Below are positions 24,066-32,145 of a stretch of DNA of 64,000 nucleotides, in pieces. Made by a program: the position numbers and the translations under genes. Source of the stretch: Verrucosispora sp. NA02020 (GTDB lineage: Bacteria > Actinomycetota > Actinomycetes > Mycobacteriales > Micromonosporaceae); assembly GCF_013364215.1 (NCBI RefSeq), contig NZ_CP054923.1:434001-498000 (forward strand), given 5' to 3'. Each line of letters opens with the position of its first letter. The first letter of the stretch is position 1. The notes beneath the pieces are model-generated. The model made no database searches and was not told the DNA's origin. It saw only the letters and a program-made list of their open reading frames with translations.

Positions 24066-24763
24066 CGCAACTTCAGGCACGCGCGCTGGTCAAGTCGTAC
24101 GGGCCGACACCCGCACTGCGGGGCCTCACCCTCGACGTCGCCGAGGGCGAGATCGTCGCGGTGACCGGGCCGAGCGGCTGCGGCAAGTCGACCCTGCTGC
24201 ACTGCCTGGCGGGCATCCTGCGGCCCGACGCCGGTGAGGTGACCTGGCGGGACCACCGCATCGACACCTGGTCCGAGGCGGCCCGGTCGCGCCTGCGGCG
24301 TACCGAGTTCGGAGTGTTGTTCCAGTTCGGTCAGCTCGTCCCGGAGCTGACCGCGGCGGAGAACGTCGCGCTTCCGCTGCTGCTCGCCGGCACGGGGCGG
24401 CGAGCAGCGCGGACGGCGGCGCTCACCTGGCTCGACCGGTTGGGCGTGGCGGACTGCGCCGACGTGCGGCCGGGCGAGATGTCCGGCGGGCAACAGCAGC
24501 GCTGCGCCACCGCACGAGCCCTCGTCACCGAGCCACGGGTGCTCTTCGCCGACGAGCCGACCGGGGCGCTGGACTCGCTCACCGGCGAGCAGGTGCTCAC
24601 CACACTCGTCCGGCTCACCCGCGAGCAGGGCACGGCGGTGGTGCTGGTGACCCACGAGCCCAGGATCGCCGCGTACGCCGACCGCGAGATCGTGATGCGC
24701 GACGGCGTCATCGACCACACCGGTCTGGGGCTGGACGCGCCGCTGACCGGCGGCGCGCGGTGA
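24062..24763 (+). CDS. ABC transporter ATPase, MacB/LolD type
   Basis: This 233-residue ATPase powers the neighbouring FtsX-type permease. Motifs are Walker A GPSGCGKST, Q-loop FQFGQLVPELTAAEN, signature MSGGQQQRCATARAL, Walker B LFADEPTGALD and switch VLVTHEPRIAAYADR. The ADEPTGALD signature marks the LolD/MacB/FtsE branch, whose members drive export or mechanotransmission rather than import. It overlaps padR and the permease gene by 4 nt each. Confidence 0.92.
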   Translation: MTQLQARALVKSYGPTPALRGLTLDVAEGEIVAVTGPSGCGKSTLLHCLAGILRPDAGEVTWRDHRIDTWSEAARSRLRRTEFGVLFQFGQLVPELTAAENVALPLLLAGTGRRAARTAALTWLDRLGVADCADVRPGEMSGGQQQRCATARALVTEPRVLFADEPTGALDSLTGEQVLTTLVRLTREQGTAVVLVTHEPRIAAYADREIVMRDGVIDHTGLGLDAPLTGGAR

Positions 24764-26274
24764 GACCGGGGACGCTGGCCCGGCTGGCCCTGGCCGGCAA
24801 CCGCACCGACGCCGCCCGGGTGGTCCTGACCGCGCTGAGCGCCACCCTGGCCGCCCTCGCCGGGCTGGCGGCGATGACCGTGCTGGCCATCGAGAAGCCA
24901 CCGGGCCACGACTGGGAGCAGTCCCAGCAGTACGCGAACGCGCTGCTGCGCGAGCCGGGGCTGCGCGGCGGCACCGCCTTCGCGCTGCTGCTGCTGGCCG
25001 TACCCGTGCTGGCCCTGGCGGGGCAGAGTGCCCGGCTCGGCGCCCCGGCCCGGGACCGCCGCCTGGCCGCCCTGCGGTTGGCCGGCGCGACCCCGGGTCA
25101 GGTCACCCGGGTCGCGATGCTGGAGACCGGCCTCGCCGCGCTGGTCGGGACGCTTGTCGGCCTGGCGGTGTACCTCGGCGGGCGGGAACTGCTGCACCGC
25201 CCGGACGCCCAGGGTCAGCTCACCCTGCCCACCGACGTCCTGCCCTCGGTGCCGGCGATCGCGGCGGTGACGCTGGGGCTGCCGCTGCTCGCGGCGGTGG
25301 GCACCGCGTTGCTGCTGCGCCGGGTCGCCACCACACCGCTGGGCGTGTTCCGGCGGGCCGGTCGGACCCGGTCACCCCAACCCTGGCCGGCACTGTTCAT
25401 CGGCGGTGGTGTGGTGGTGACCGCGTTGGCCGAGCCGCTGCGGGAGGCAGTCGAGGGCGTCGACACGGACTGGATCGCGATCCTGTTGGCCCTCGGTCTC
25501 CTCGCCGTCGTGACGGGGGTGGTGCTCGGGACCGGATGGCTGTCGCACGCCGCCGGGCGGCTGCTGCACCGCCTCGCCCGAGGTCCGGCGACGCTGCTGG
25601 CCGCGCGACGGCTGACCGACGACCCGTGGACCAGCAGCCGCACCTTCGCGGCGCTGCTGGCCAGCGTCCTCATCGGTGCCGGTGCGGCGGCGTTCCGGGC
25701 CTACTTCCAGCTCCGGCAACGGATCGAACAGGAGGAGAGCCTGGCCGCCGGATACGTCGGCGACGACCGGTCCTTCTATCTGAACACCATGGACCTGGTC
25801 GACCTGGCGGTCCTCGTGGCGGTCGTCATCGCCACGGCGGGCCTGCTGGTCACGCTGGTGGAGGGCATCGTCTCCCGCCGCCGGGCGTACGCCGCGCTGG
25901 TGGCCACCGGGGTGCCCCGGACCACCATCGGCACCTCGATCCTGGTCCAGGTGCTCGCGCCGGTGGTGCCCGCCGTGCTGCTCACGGTCGGCGTCGGGTA
26001 CGCGATCGGGCGGCTGTTCACCGGCGACGTGGTCAGCGGCGGCTACACCCAGGAGGTGTGCCGGGCGCGCGCGGAACTGTGTGACGACCCGGCCACCCGC
26101 CCGCTGCACGTCGAACTCGTGCCGGTCGAGAGCGTGGTCCGCACGCCGGACGTACCCCTGGAGCAGCTCGCGCTGGTCGGCGGCGGTGCGCTGCTCGCGG
26201 TGCTGGTCACGGTCGGGCTGGGGCTGCTGTTCCTGCGGGCCAACACCGCGATGGAGGAACTACGAACCACCTGA
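24760..26274 (+). CDS. FtsX-like ABC permease
   Basis: This is a 504-residue membrane protein with two FtsX-type halves. An N-terminal helix (LARLALAGNRTDAARVVLTALSATLAALAGL) and three further helices carry the coupling stretch DRRLAALRLAGATPGQV. A second set after residue 300 carries RRRAYAALVATGVPRTT. An extracytoplasmic loop of moderate size follows the first helix and another with CRARAELCDD lies near residue 430; its two Cys could form a disulphide. Substrates of such PadR-controlled systems are commonly antimicrobial peptides or lipids, but this is inference. Confidence 0.88.
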   Translation: MRPGTLARLALAGNRTDAARVVLTALSATLAALAGLAAMTVLAIEKPPGHDWEQSQQYANALLREPGLRGGTAFALLLLAVPVLALAGQSARLGAPARDRRLAALRLAGATPGQVTRVAMLETGLAALVGTLVGLAVYLGGRELLHRPDAQGQLTLPTDVLPSVPAIAAVTLGLPLLAAVGTALLLRRVATTPLGVFRRAGRTRSPQPWPALFIGGGVVVTALAEPLREAVEGVDTDWIAILLALGLLAVVTGVVLGTGWLSHAAGRLLHRLARGPATLLAARRLTDDPWTSSRTFAALLASVLIGAGAAAFRAYFQLRQRIEQEESLAAGYVGDDRSFYLNTMDLVDLAVLVAVVIATAGLLVTLVEGIVSRRRAYAALVATGVPRTTIGTSILVQVLAPVVPAVLLTVGVGYAIGRLFTGDVVSGGYTQEVCRARAELCDDPATRPLHVELVPVESVVRTPDVPLEQLALVGGGALLAVLVTVGLGLLFLRANTAMEELRTT

Positions 26275-26286
26275 GACGGCGTCCGC

Positions 26287-26318
26287 CATGGCCCAGGGCA
26301 GGCGCGCCCTGGGCCATG
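26287..26318. terminator. Two-way hairpin between the ABC operon and ptrB
   Basis: CATGGCCCAGGGC, loop AGGCGC, GCCCTGGGCCATG is a perfect 13-bp stem between two convergent genes. It lies 12 nt after the permease stop and 28 nt after the ptrB stop, and should serve both. Confidence 0.75.
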
Positions 26319-26346
26319 AGCGGCCGGTGGCCGGATGACGGGACGG

Positions 26347-28443
26347 TCAGGCGCGGCCGAGTCGGTCCAGGGTCCAGGCGTTGACGAACGCCTCCTCCCG
26401 CCAGGCGTCGTAGCGACCGCTGGGCCCGCCGTGGCCCGCCTCCATCTCGGTCTTGAGCAGGTATTCGCCCTGCGGCGCGACGGCCCGCAGCCGGGCGATC
26501 CACTTCGCCGGCTCGTGATAGAGCACCCGGGTGTCGTTGAGGCTGGTCATCGCCAGGATCGCGGGGTAGTCGCGGTCGGCCACGTTCTCGTACGGGGTGT
26601 ACGACTTCATGTAGGCGTACACCTCCGGGTCGGCGAGCGGGTTGCCCCACTCCTCCCACTCGGTGACGGTCAACGGCAGCGACGGGTCGAGGATCGTGCT
26701 GAGCGCGTCCACGAACGGCACCTGCGCGACGATGGCGGTGAACGCGTCCGGCGCCAGGTTGGCCACCGCGCCCATCAGCAGCCCGCCAGCCGATCCGCCC
26801 CGGGCGAGCAGCCGGTCCGACGACGTCCAGCCCGCCTTGGCCAGGTGCCGGGCGCAGGCGACGAAATCGGTGAAGGTGTTCTTCTTGGCCAGCAGTTTGC
26901 CGTGTTCGTACCAGCTCCGGCCCAGCTCGCCGCCGCCCCGGATGTGGGCCACCGCGAAGATCACTCCACGGTCCAGCAGGGACAGCCGGCCGACCGAGAA
27001 CCAGGGGTCCATGCTGGCCTCGTACGAGCCGTACCCGTAGATCACGCAGGGTGCGGAGCCGTCGCGGGGGGTGTCCCGGCGGCAGACCAGCGAGATCGGC
27101 ACCTTGGTGCCGTCGTCGGCCAGCGCCCAGTCCCGGTGCTGCTCGTAGTCCTCTGGGCGGTACTCCCGCCCGTCCGGTCCGGGCAGCACCGGTCGCCGCC
27201 GCAGCAGCGTCATCTCGCGGGTCACCAGGTCGTAGTCGTACACCGAGTCCGGGGTGACCAGCGAGGTGTAGCGCAGGCGTACCCGCCCGGTGCGGTACTC
27301 CGGGTTCGAGTCCAGCCCGACCGTGTGCAGCAGCTCCGGGAACGCGATGTCGTGCCCGTCGCCGCCGCCGACCGGCAGCACCCGCAACCCGGTGAGCCCG
27401 TTGGCGCGCAGCGTCACGACCAGGTGGTCGGCGAAGGCGTCGACGGCCTCCAGCCGGGTGCCGGGGGAGTGCGCGATCAGCGGCACCCAGTCGCCCGGGG
27501 CGTCGGCCGAGGTGTACGCCAGCGCGAAGTCCTCCGCGCCGTCGTTGTGCAGGATCAGGAACCGGTGCCCGTGGTGTTCCACCGAGTACTCGACGCCCTG
27601 CCGGCGGGGGGCGATCACGGCCGGCTCGCCGGTGGGGTTGCCGGCCGGGATGACGCGTACCTCGCTGGTGAGCTTGCTGGCGATGTCGATCAGGATGAAG
27701 CGCTCCGAGCGGGTCAGCTCGACCCCGACCCAGAACCGCTCGTCGTCCTCGGAGTGCACCACCACGTCGTCGGCGGCGGCCGTACCGAGCACGTGCCGCC
27801 AGACCCGGTGCGGACGCCAGGCGTCGTCCACCGTCACGTAGAACAGCACCGAGGCGTCGGCGGCCCAGGCGGTGCCGTAGAAGGTGTCCGGGATCTCGTC
27901 GGGCAGCAGCTCGCCGGTGGTGAGGTCCTTGATCCGGAGGGTGAAGCGTTCCTTGCCGGAGAAGTCGGTCGAGTACGCCAGGAAGCGGCCGTCCGGGCTG
28001 ACGTCGAAGGCGCCCAGCGAGAAGAAGTCGTGGCCCTCGGCGAGCAGGTTGCCGTCGAGCAGCACCTCCTCGCCCTCCAGCGGGGCACCGGCAGGGCTGA
28101 TCGGCGGCGTGGTCTCGCCGTCACGGACCGCCCGACGGCAGTGCACGCCGTACTGCTTGCCCTCGACCGTCCGGGAGTAGTACCAGTGCCCGCCCTTGCG
28201 GGTCGGCACCGACAGGTCGGTCTCCTGGGTGCGCCGACGGATCTCCTCGAACAGTTCCGTGCGCAGGTCGGCGAGGTGCGCCGTACGTGATTCGGTCCAG
28301 GCGTTCTCGGCCTTGAGGTAGCCGATCGTCTCAGGGTCGTCCTTGGTGGCCAGCCAGGCGTACTCGTCGACGACGACGTCGCCGTGGTGGACGCGTTCGC
28401 TCGGCACCTGCCTGGCTACGGGTACGGGGGTCTCGGTGGTCAC
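26347..28443 (-). CDS. ptrB: Prolyl oligopeptidase family protease (oligopeptidase B-like, S9A)
   Basis: Oligopeptidase B cuts short peptides after basic residues in the cytosol. The 698-residue length is typical. An N-terminal beta-propeller region is followed by an alpha/beta hydrolase domain with the triad Ser551 (ARGGSAGGLL), Asp637 (LNDTRVLYHEP) and His671 (EAGHGGPSGR), close to the positions in the E. coli enzyme. GTG 28443 stands 6 nt after TAACGT. It is divergent from the FAD oxidoreductase gene, and the LexA-like box lies in the shared 82-bp gap, so SOS control of ptrB cannot be excluded. Confidence 0.93.
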   Translation of the reverse strand: MTTETPVPVARQVPSERVHHGDVVVDEYAWLATKDDPETIGYLKAENAWTESRTAHLADLRTELFEEIRRRTQETDLSVPTRKGGHWYYSRTVEGKQYGVHCRRAVRDGETTPPISPAGAPLEGEEVLLDGNLLAEGHDFFSLGAFDVSPDGRFLAYSTDFSGKERFTLRIKDLTTGELLPDEIPDTFYGTAWAADASVLFYVTVDDAWRPHRVWRHVLGTAAADDVVVHSEDDERFWVGVELTRSERFILIDIASKLTSEVRVIPAGNPTGEPAVIAPRRQGVEYSVEHHGHRFLILHNDGAEDFALAYTSADAPGDWVPLIAHSPGTRLEAVDAFADHLVVTLRANGLTGLRVLPVGGGDGHDIAFPELLHTVGLDSNPEYRTGRVRLRYTSLVTPDSVYDYDLVTREMTLLRRRPVLPGPDGREYRPEDYEQHRDWALADDGTKVPISLVCRRDTPRDGSAPCVIYGYGSYEASMDPWFSVGRLSLLDRGVIFAVAHIRGGGELGRSWYEHGKLLAKKNTFTDFVACARHLAKAGWTSSDRLLARGGSAGGLLMGAVANLAPDAFTAIVAQVPFVDALSTILDPSLPLTVTEWEEWGNPLADPEVYAYMKSYTPYENVADRDYPAILAMTSLNDTRVLYHEPAKWIARLRAVAPQGEYLLKTEMEAGHGGPSGRYDAWREEAFVNAWTLDRLGRA

Positions 28444-28449
28444 GGCGCC

Positions 28450-28455
28450 ACGTTA
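28450..28455 (-). promoter_or_regulatory. Putative -10 box, leaderless promoter of ptrB
   Basis: TAACGT on the minus strand stands 6 nt before GTG 28443. No clear -35 element is visible. Confidence 0.4.
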
Positions 28456-28501
28456 CCGGCAGGCCGGGCGTCTCGGGCGGCGCAAATGCCCACTTCGTCG
28501 T

Positions 28502-28518
28502 TCGAACACATGTACGAT
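28502..28518 (+). promoter_or_regulatory. LexA-like box overlapping the -10 box of the FAD oxidoreductase gene
   Basis: TCGAAC-ACAT-GTACGA (28502-28517) matches the LexA consensus at 11 of 12 fixed positions. Its right end overlaps TACGAT (28513-28518), which is 7 nt from ATG 28526, so a bound repressor would block transcription directly. Confidence 0.6.
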
Positions 28519-28525
28519 CGCTGCC

Positions 28526-29869
28526 ATGGTGCCAGCGCGTTCCACCGGCGGGTCCGGTGCCCTCGACATCGCCCGTCGCCTTACCGACATCTGCGGCTCC
28601 CGCTTCGCCCGGTTCGCCGGCCCGGCCGACGAGGTGGCCGGGCGAGCGGCCCGCTGGGTCGCGGTGCCCGGCGGCGCCCACGCGGCGGCGGAGGTGCTGC
28701 GGCTCGCCGCGCGGCACGACCTGACGGTGGTGGCGCGCGGCGCCGGCACCAAGATCGATTGGGGTGCCGTGCCGGAACGGGTCGACATCATGCTCGACAC
28801 CGGTCGGCTCGCCGGCATCGGTCACCAGCCGTCCGAGCGGGGCACCGCCGAGGTCGGTGCCGGCACGCCACTGCGCGCGGTGCAGGCCAGCCTGGAACGC
28901 ACCGGTCAACGGCTCGCGCTCGACGCGCCCTCGCCCGGCGCCACGGTCGGCGGGGTGCTCGCCGCGGACGAGGCCGGTCCACTGCGCCACCGGCACGGCA
29001 CCGCCTGCGACCAGCTCGTCGGCCTGCGCTACCTGGCCGCCGACGGTGACCTGGCCGAGGCCGGTGGCGGGGCTGCCGGGCTGGCCCAGGCCCGGCTGCT
29101 GTGCGGGTCGGAGGGCGCGCTCGGCGTGCTGGTCAGCGCCACCCTGCGGGTGCAGCCCCTGCCGGCCAGCCGGGTCTGGGTGACCCGCCCGGTGTGGACG
29201 CCGCTGGAGGTGCACGACCTGGTCCGGGCGGTGCTCGCCGCCCGGCTCGACCCGGCTGCCATCGAGGTGGACCTGCCGGCCGGCACGGGACCCCGGCCGA
29301 GGGACCGCCGGGCCGAGTCGATGGCGCGCCATCCGTCCATGACGGGGCGCCCGTCGACCGGCCCGGCGGGGGCCGGCTCGCTGGTGGTGCTGCTCGAAGG
29401 CGGGCCGTCCGACGTGGCGGAGCGCGCCGACCGGCTCCGGTCGATGCTCGGCTCCCGGGCCGTCGTCGCCCGATCGGCACCGTCCTGGTGGCGCAGCTAC
29501 CCGTTCGCCCCCGGTGACACCGCGCTCCGGCTGGAGGTGCCGATCAGTGACCTGCACGCCGCCGTCTACGCGCTGCGGGACGCGGCCGGCTCGCCGGTGC
29601 CGGTCCGTGGCTCCGCCGGTCTCGGCGTGGTGCACGCCGCACTGCCCGGCACGATGGCACCCGACCGGGTGGCGTCGATCCTGGTCGCGGTGCGCGGCGT
29701 GCTGCTCGCCCGACAGGGGCGTTGCCTGGTGCTCTCCGCGCCGCCCGCCGTCCGGCGAGCCGTCGACCTGTGGGGCGAGCTGACCGGCGTGGCCCGGATG
29801 CGCGCCGTCAAGCAGCACCTCGACCCGGGTCACCGGCTGGCCCCAGGTCGCCTCCCCGGCGGCCTCTGA
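28526..29869 (+). CDS. FAD-binding oxidoreductase (GlcE/GlcD-like, PCMH domain)
   Basis: This is a 447-residue soluble flavoprotein. The PCMH-type FAD domain occupies about residues 40-215: RWVAVPGGAHAAAEVLRLAARHDLTVVARGAGTK, then LAGIGHQPSERGTAEVGAGTPLRAVQ and SPGATVGGVLAADEAGP (motifs described, not the full run) and GSEGALGVLV. The C-terminal part ends in VARMRAVKQHLDPGHRLAPGR, as in GlcE. The substrate is unknown; no glcD or glcF gene is nearby, so glycolate oxidation is not implied. The LexA-like box suggests induction by DNA damage. It converges on a PP2C gene with a small hairpin between. Confidence 0.82.
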   Translation: MVPARSTGGSGALDIARRLTDICGSRFARFAGPADEVAGRAARWVAVPGGAHAAAEVLRLAARHDLTVVARGAGTKIDWGAVPERVDIMLDTGRLAGIGHQPSERGTAEVGAGTPLRAVQASLERTGQRLALDAPSPGATVGGVLAADEAGPLRHRHGTACDQLVGLRYLAADGDLAEAGGGAAGLAQARLLCGSEGALGVLVSATLRVQPLPASRVWVTRPVWTPLEVHDLVRAVLAARLDPAAIEVDLPAGTGPRPRDRRAESMARHPSMTGRPSTGPAGAGSLVVLLEGGPSDVAERADRLRSMLGSRAVVARSAPSWWRSYPFAPGDTALRLEVPISDLHAAVYALRDAAGSPVPVRGSAGLGVVHAALPGTMAPDRVASILVAVRGVLLARQGRCLVLSAPPAVRRAVDLWGELTGVARMRAVKQHLDPGHRLAPGRLPGGL

Positions 29870-29886
29870 GCCACGCCGGCCGTGGC
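29870..29886. terminator. Small hairpin between convergent genes
   Basis: GCCACG, loop CCGGC, CGTGGC starts directly after the stop of the FAD oxidoreductase gene and lies 39 nt from the convergent PP2C stop. It is short, so termination strength is uncertain. Confidence 0.4.
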
Positions 29887-29925
29887 GCTGCGCAGCCCTG
29901 GGGAGACGAAGCGCAGCTCCGTCGG

Positions 29926-31989
29926 TCAGACCGCGTCGTTGCGCAGGACCAGGATGGCGATGTCGTCCCGGGGTGCCTCGACCGAGAAGTTGATCGCGGT
30001 GGCGCGCAGCCGGGCCGCCACCACGTCCGCCGAGTAGCCGGCGAGCGGCCCGGCGGCGTCCCGGAGCCGACCGGTGCCGAACAGTTCCCGGCCCCGGCGT
30101 CGCTCGGTCACGCCGTCGGTGTAGAAGACCAGGCAGTCGCCGGGATCGAGGGCGATGTCCAGGGTCGGCGAGGTGATCGTGTCGAGCAGGCCGAGCGCGG
30201 TGCCGCCGGTGCCGACGAACGCGGCCGGGCCACCGGACGCGCGCACCAGCACCGGCCGGTCGTGGCCGGCCAGGTGCAGCCCCACGTCGAGTTGCCCGTT
30301 CTCACCCTGCCCGACCGCCGCCAGCGCCAACGTGCAGTACCGTCCGGCACCCCGCTCGACGAGCGTCTCGTTGAGCCGGGACAGCACCTCGGGCAGCGGC
30401 TTGCCGTCCCCGGCCAGCACCCGGATCACGTCCCGGACCAGCCCGGTGACCGCAGCGGCCTGCACCCCCTTGCCGGAGACGTCGCCGATCACCACCAGCC
30501 AACGGCCGTCCGGCATCGGCACCACGTCGTAGAAGTCGCCGCCGACCTCGGCGTCGTCGCCGGTCGGCACGTACTCGGCGGCGAAGCCGATGCCCTCCAC
30601 CACCGGAAGCACCGGTGGCAGCAGCGACTGCTGCAACGTCTGTGCCACCCGCCGACGCTCGGCGTGGATGCGGGCGTTCTCGATCGCCAGGGCGGCACGC
30701 CGGGCCACGTCCTCCAGCACCGCGATCTCGTCGGGATCGTGCCGGTGCCGCTGATGCCGGCCGACGGCCAGTGTGCCGAGGCGCTGACCTCGGGCGATCA
30801 GCGGCACGGCGAAGCCCTCCATCGGCGCGCCCAACGGCGTCTGGGTGCCGTTGCGACTCGCCTCGCGCAGCCGGGCCTGGACCGAGTCCGGTCCCGCCTC
30901 GCGCAGCGTCGCGTGCAGATGCGGCAGCATCGACTCGTCGGCGTGACTGGCCGCGGCCAGCTTGAGTCGACCCCACTCGTCGGTGGTGTGCACGGCACAC
31001 CACTGACCGAGCCGGGGCACCACGAGCTGCGGGACGAGCGCCATCGTCAGCTCCACGTCCAGGGACTGGGCGAGCAGCTCGCTGGCCTCGGCGAGGAAGG
31101 TCAACCAGGCCTGTCGCCGGACGTCGGCGCGGCGCAGCCGGTCGTTCTCCAGGTGCAGCGACAGCCGCTCGGCGGTCAGCAGGGCCAACGGCCGGGCGTA
31201 CGCGGTGGGGGCGGCGTCGAGTTCCAGCTCACCGGCGTACGGGCGGTGCACCGCCAGCGGCACCCGGAGCAGGTCGTTGCCGGGGCGGGGCTGTCGGCCG
31301 TACCGGGCGAGGACCTGTGGGCCGTGCCCGTCGCCCCGGTCCAGGCGCACCACCCCGCCGGCCGCGCCGACCATCTCCGCCACCCGGGTGAGCAGGCTGG
31401 TGGCGAAGTCCGGCAGCGGATCGTCCGCGTACGGGTCGGGGGTGGGCTGCATCAGGGCGCTCATCGCCCCGGCGCTCGGCACCGAGGAGTGGCCGCCGTC
31501 CGAACGGCCGATCGGCGGGGCGAAGTCGTCCGGGCGTCCGGGCTGCGGCCCGTCGCGCTCCAACCGGAACCACACGCCCTTGCCGCTGGGCAGGTAGGTG
31601 GTGCCCCAACGGCTCGCGAAGTGGTCGACCAGCAGCAGGCCGCGCCCGCGCTCGGCGACCTCGGTGATGTCGGTCTCCACGTTCCGCACGCCGACGGTCA
31701 GCTCGTCGACCGGCCCGGAGGCGAAGTCCGACACGGTCACGGTCAGCCCGGTCGAGTCGGCGCTGACCTCGATGTCGAGTTCGGTGCGGGCGTGCTCGAC
31801 CGCGTTGGTGGAGAGCTCCGTGGTGAGCAGGAGCGCCTCGTTGAGAAGTTCGTCCAGGTTCGCCTCGGCAAGTACGGACCGGACGACGGCTCGCGCGGCG
31901 GCCGGCGTACGCCGATCGGCGGGCAGCCGGACCCGCCGGACGTGCTCCTCCGGGCCCCCGTCCGTCGTTGGCCCCACCGCCGCTGACAC
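29926..31989 (-). CDS. Anti-sigma HATPase-GAF-SpoIIE PP2C regulator
   Basis: This 687-residue cytosolic signalling protein is common in Streptomyces and Micromonospora. Residues 20-150 are an RsbW-like ATPase (LLTTELSTNAVEHARTELDIEV, RGRGLLLVDHFASRWG). Residues 290-440 are a GAF domain (LTMALVPQLVVPRLGQWCAVH, AVLEDVARRAALAIENARIHAERR). Residues 450-687 are a SpoIIE PP2C (ADVGGDFYD-like VGGDFYDVVPMPDGRWLVVIGDVSGKG, FYTDGVTERR, RDDIAILVLR). It can both phosphorylate and dephosphorylate STAS partners. GTG 31989 was chosen because a TTGGCA/GGATAC promoter lies just upstream; the frame stays open for thousands of bases beyond it only because it runs antisense to the kinase gene. Confidence 0.88.
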   Translation of the reverse strand: MSAAVGPTTDGGPEEHVRRVRLPADRRTPAAARAVVRSVLAEANLDELLNEALLLTTELSTNAVEHARTELDIEVSADSTGLTVTVSDFASGPVDELTVGVRNVETDITEVAERGRGLLLVDHFASRWGTTYLPSGKGVWFRLERDGPQPGRPDDFAPPIGRSDGGHSSVPSAGAMSALMQPTPDPYADDPLPDFATSLLTRVAEMVGAAGGVVRLDRGDGHGPQVLARYGRQPRPGNDLLRVPLAVHRPYAGELELDAAPTAYARPLALLTAERLSLHLENDRLRRADVRRQAWLTFLAEASELLAQSLDVELTMALVPQLVVPRLGQWCAVHTTDEWGRLKLAAASHADESMLPHLHATLREAGPDSVQARLREASRNGTQTPLGAPMEGFAVPLIARGQRLGTLAVGRHQRHRHDPDEIAVLEDVARRAALAIENARIHAERRRVAQTLQQSLLPPVLPVVEGIGFAAEYVPTGDDAEVGGDFYDVVPMPDGRWLVVIGDVSGKGVQAAAVTGLVRDVIRVLAGDGKPLPEVLSRLNETLVERGAGRYCTLALAAVGQGENGQLDVGLHLAGHDRPVLVRASGGPAAFVGTGGTALGLLDTITSPTLDIALDPGDCLVFYTDGVTERRRGRELFGTGRLRDAAGPLAGYSADVVAARLRATAINFSVEAPRDDIAILVLRNDAV

Positions 31990-32145
31990 TCTCGTATCCT
32001 GCCCCGGCACCCGGCCCGTGCCAAGCCGATCACGGGTCGGGTCCGGAATACGGACGGCGGTGCGCCGTGGCGGTTTCGAGGTCACGGGGACAATGATGGG
32101 GTGGCCGGCGCGAGCCGGTGTACCCCGATGCGAGTGCGAGGAATG

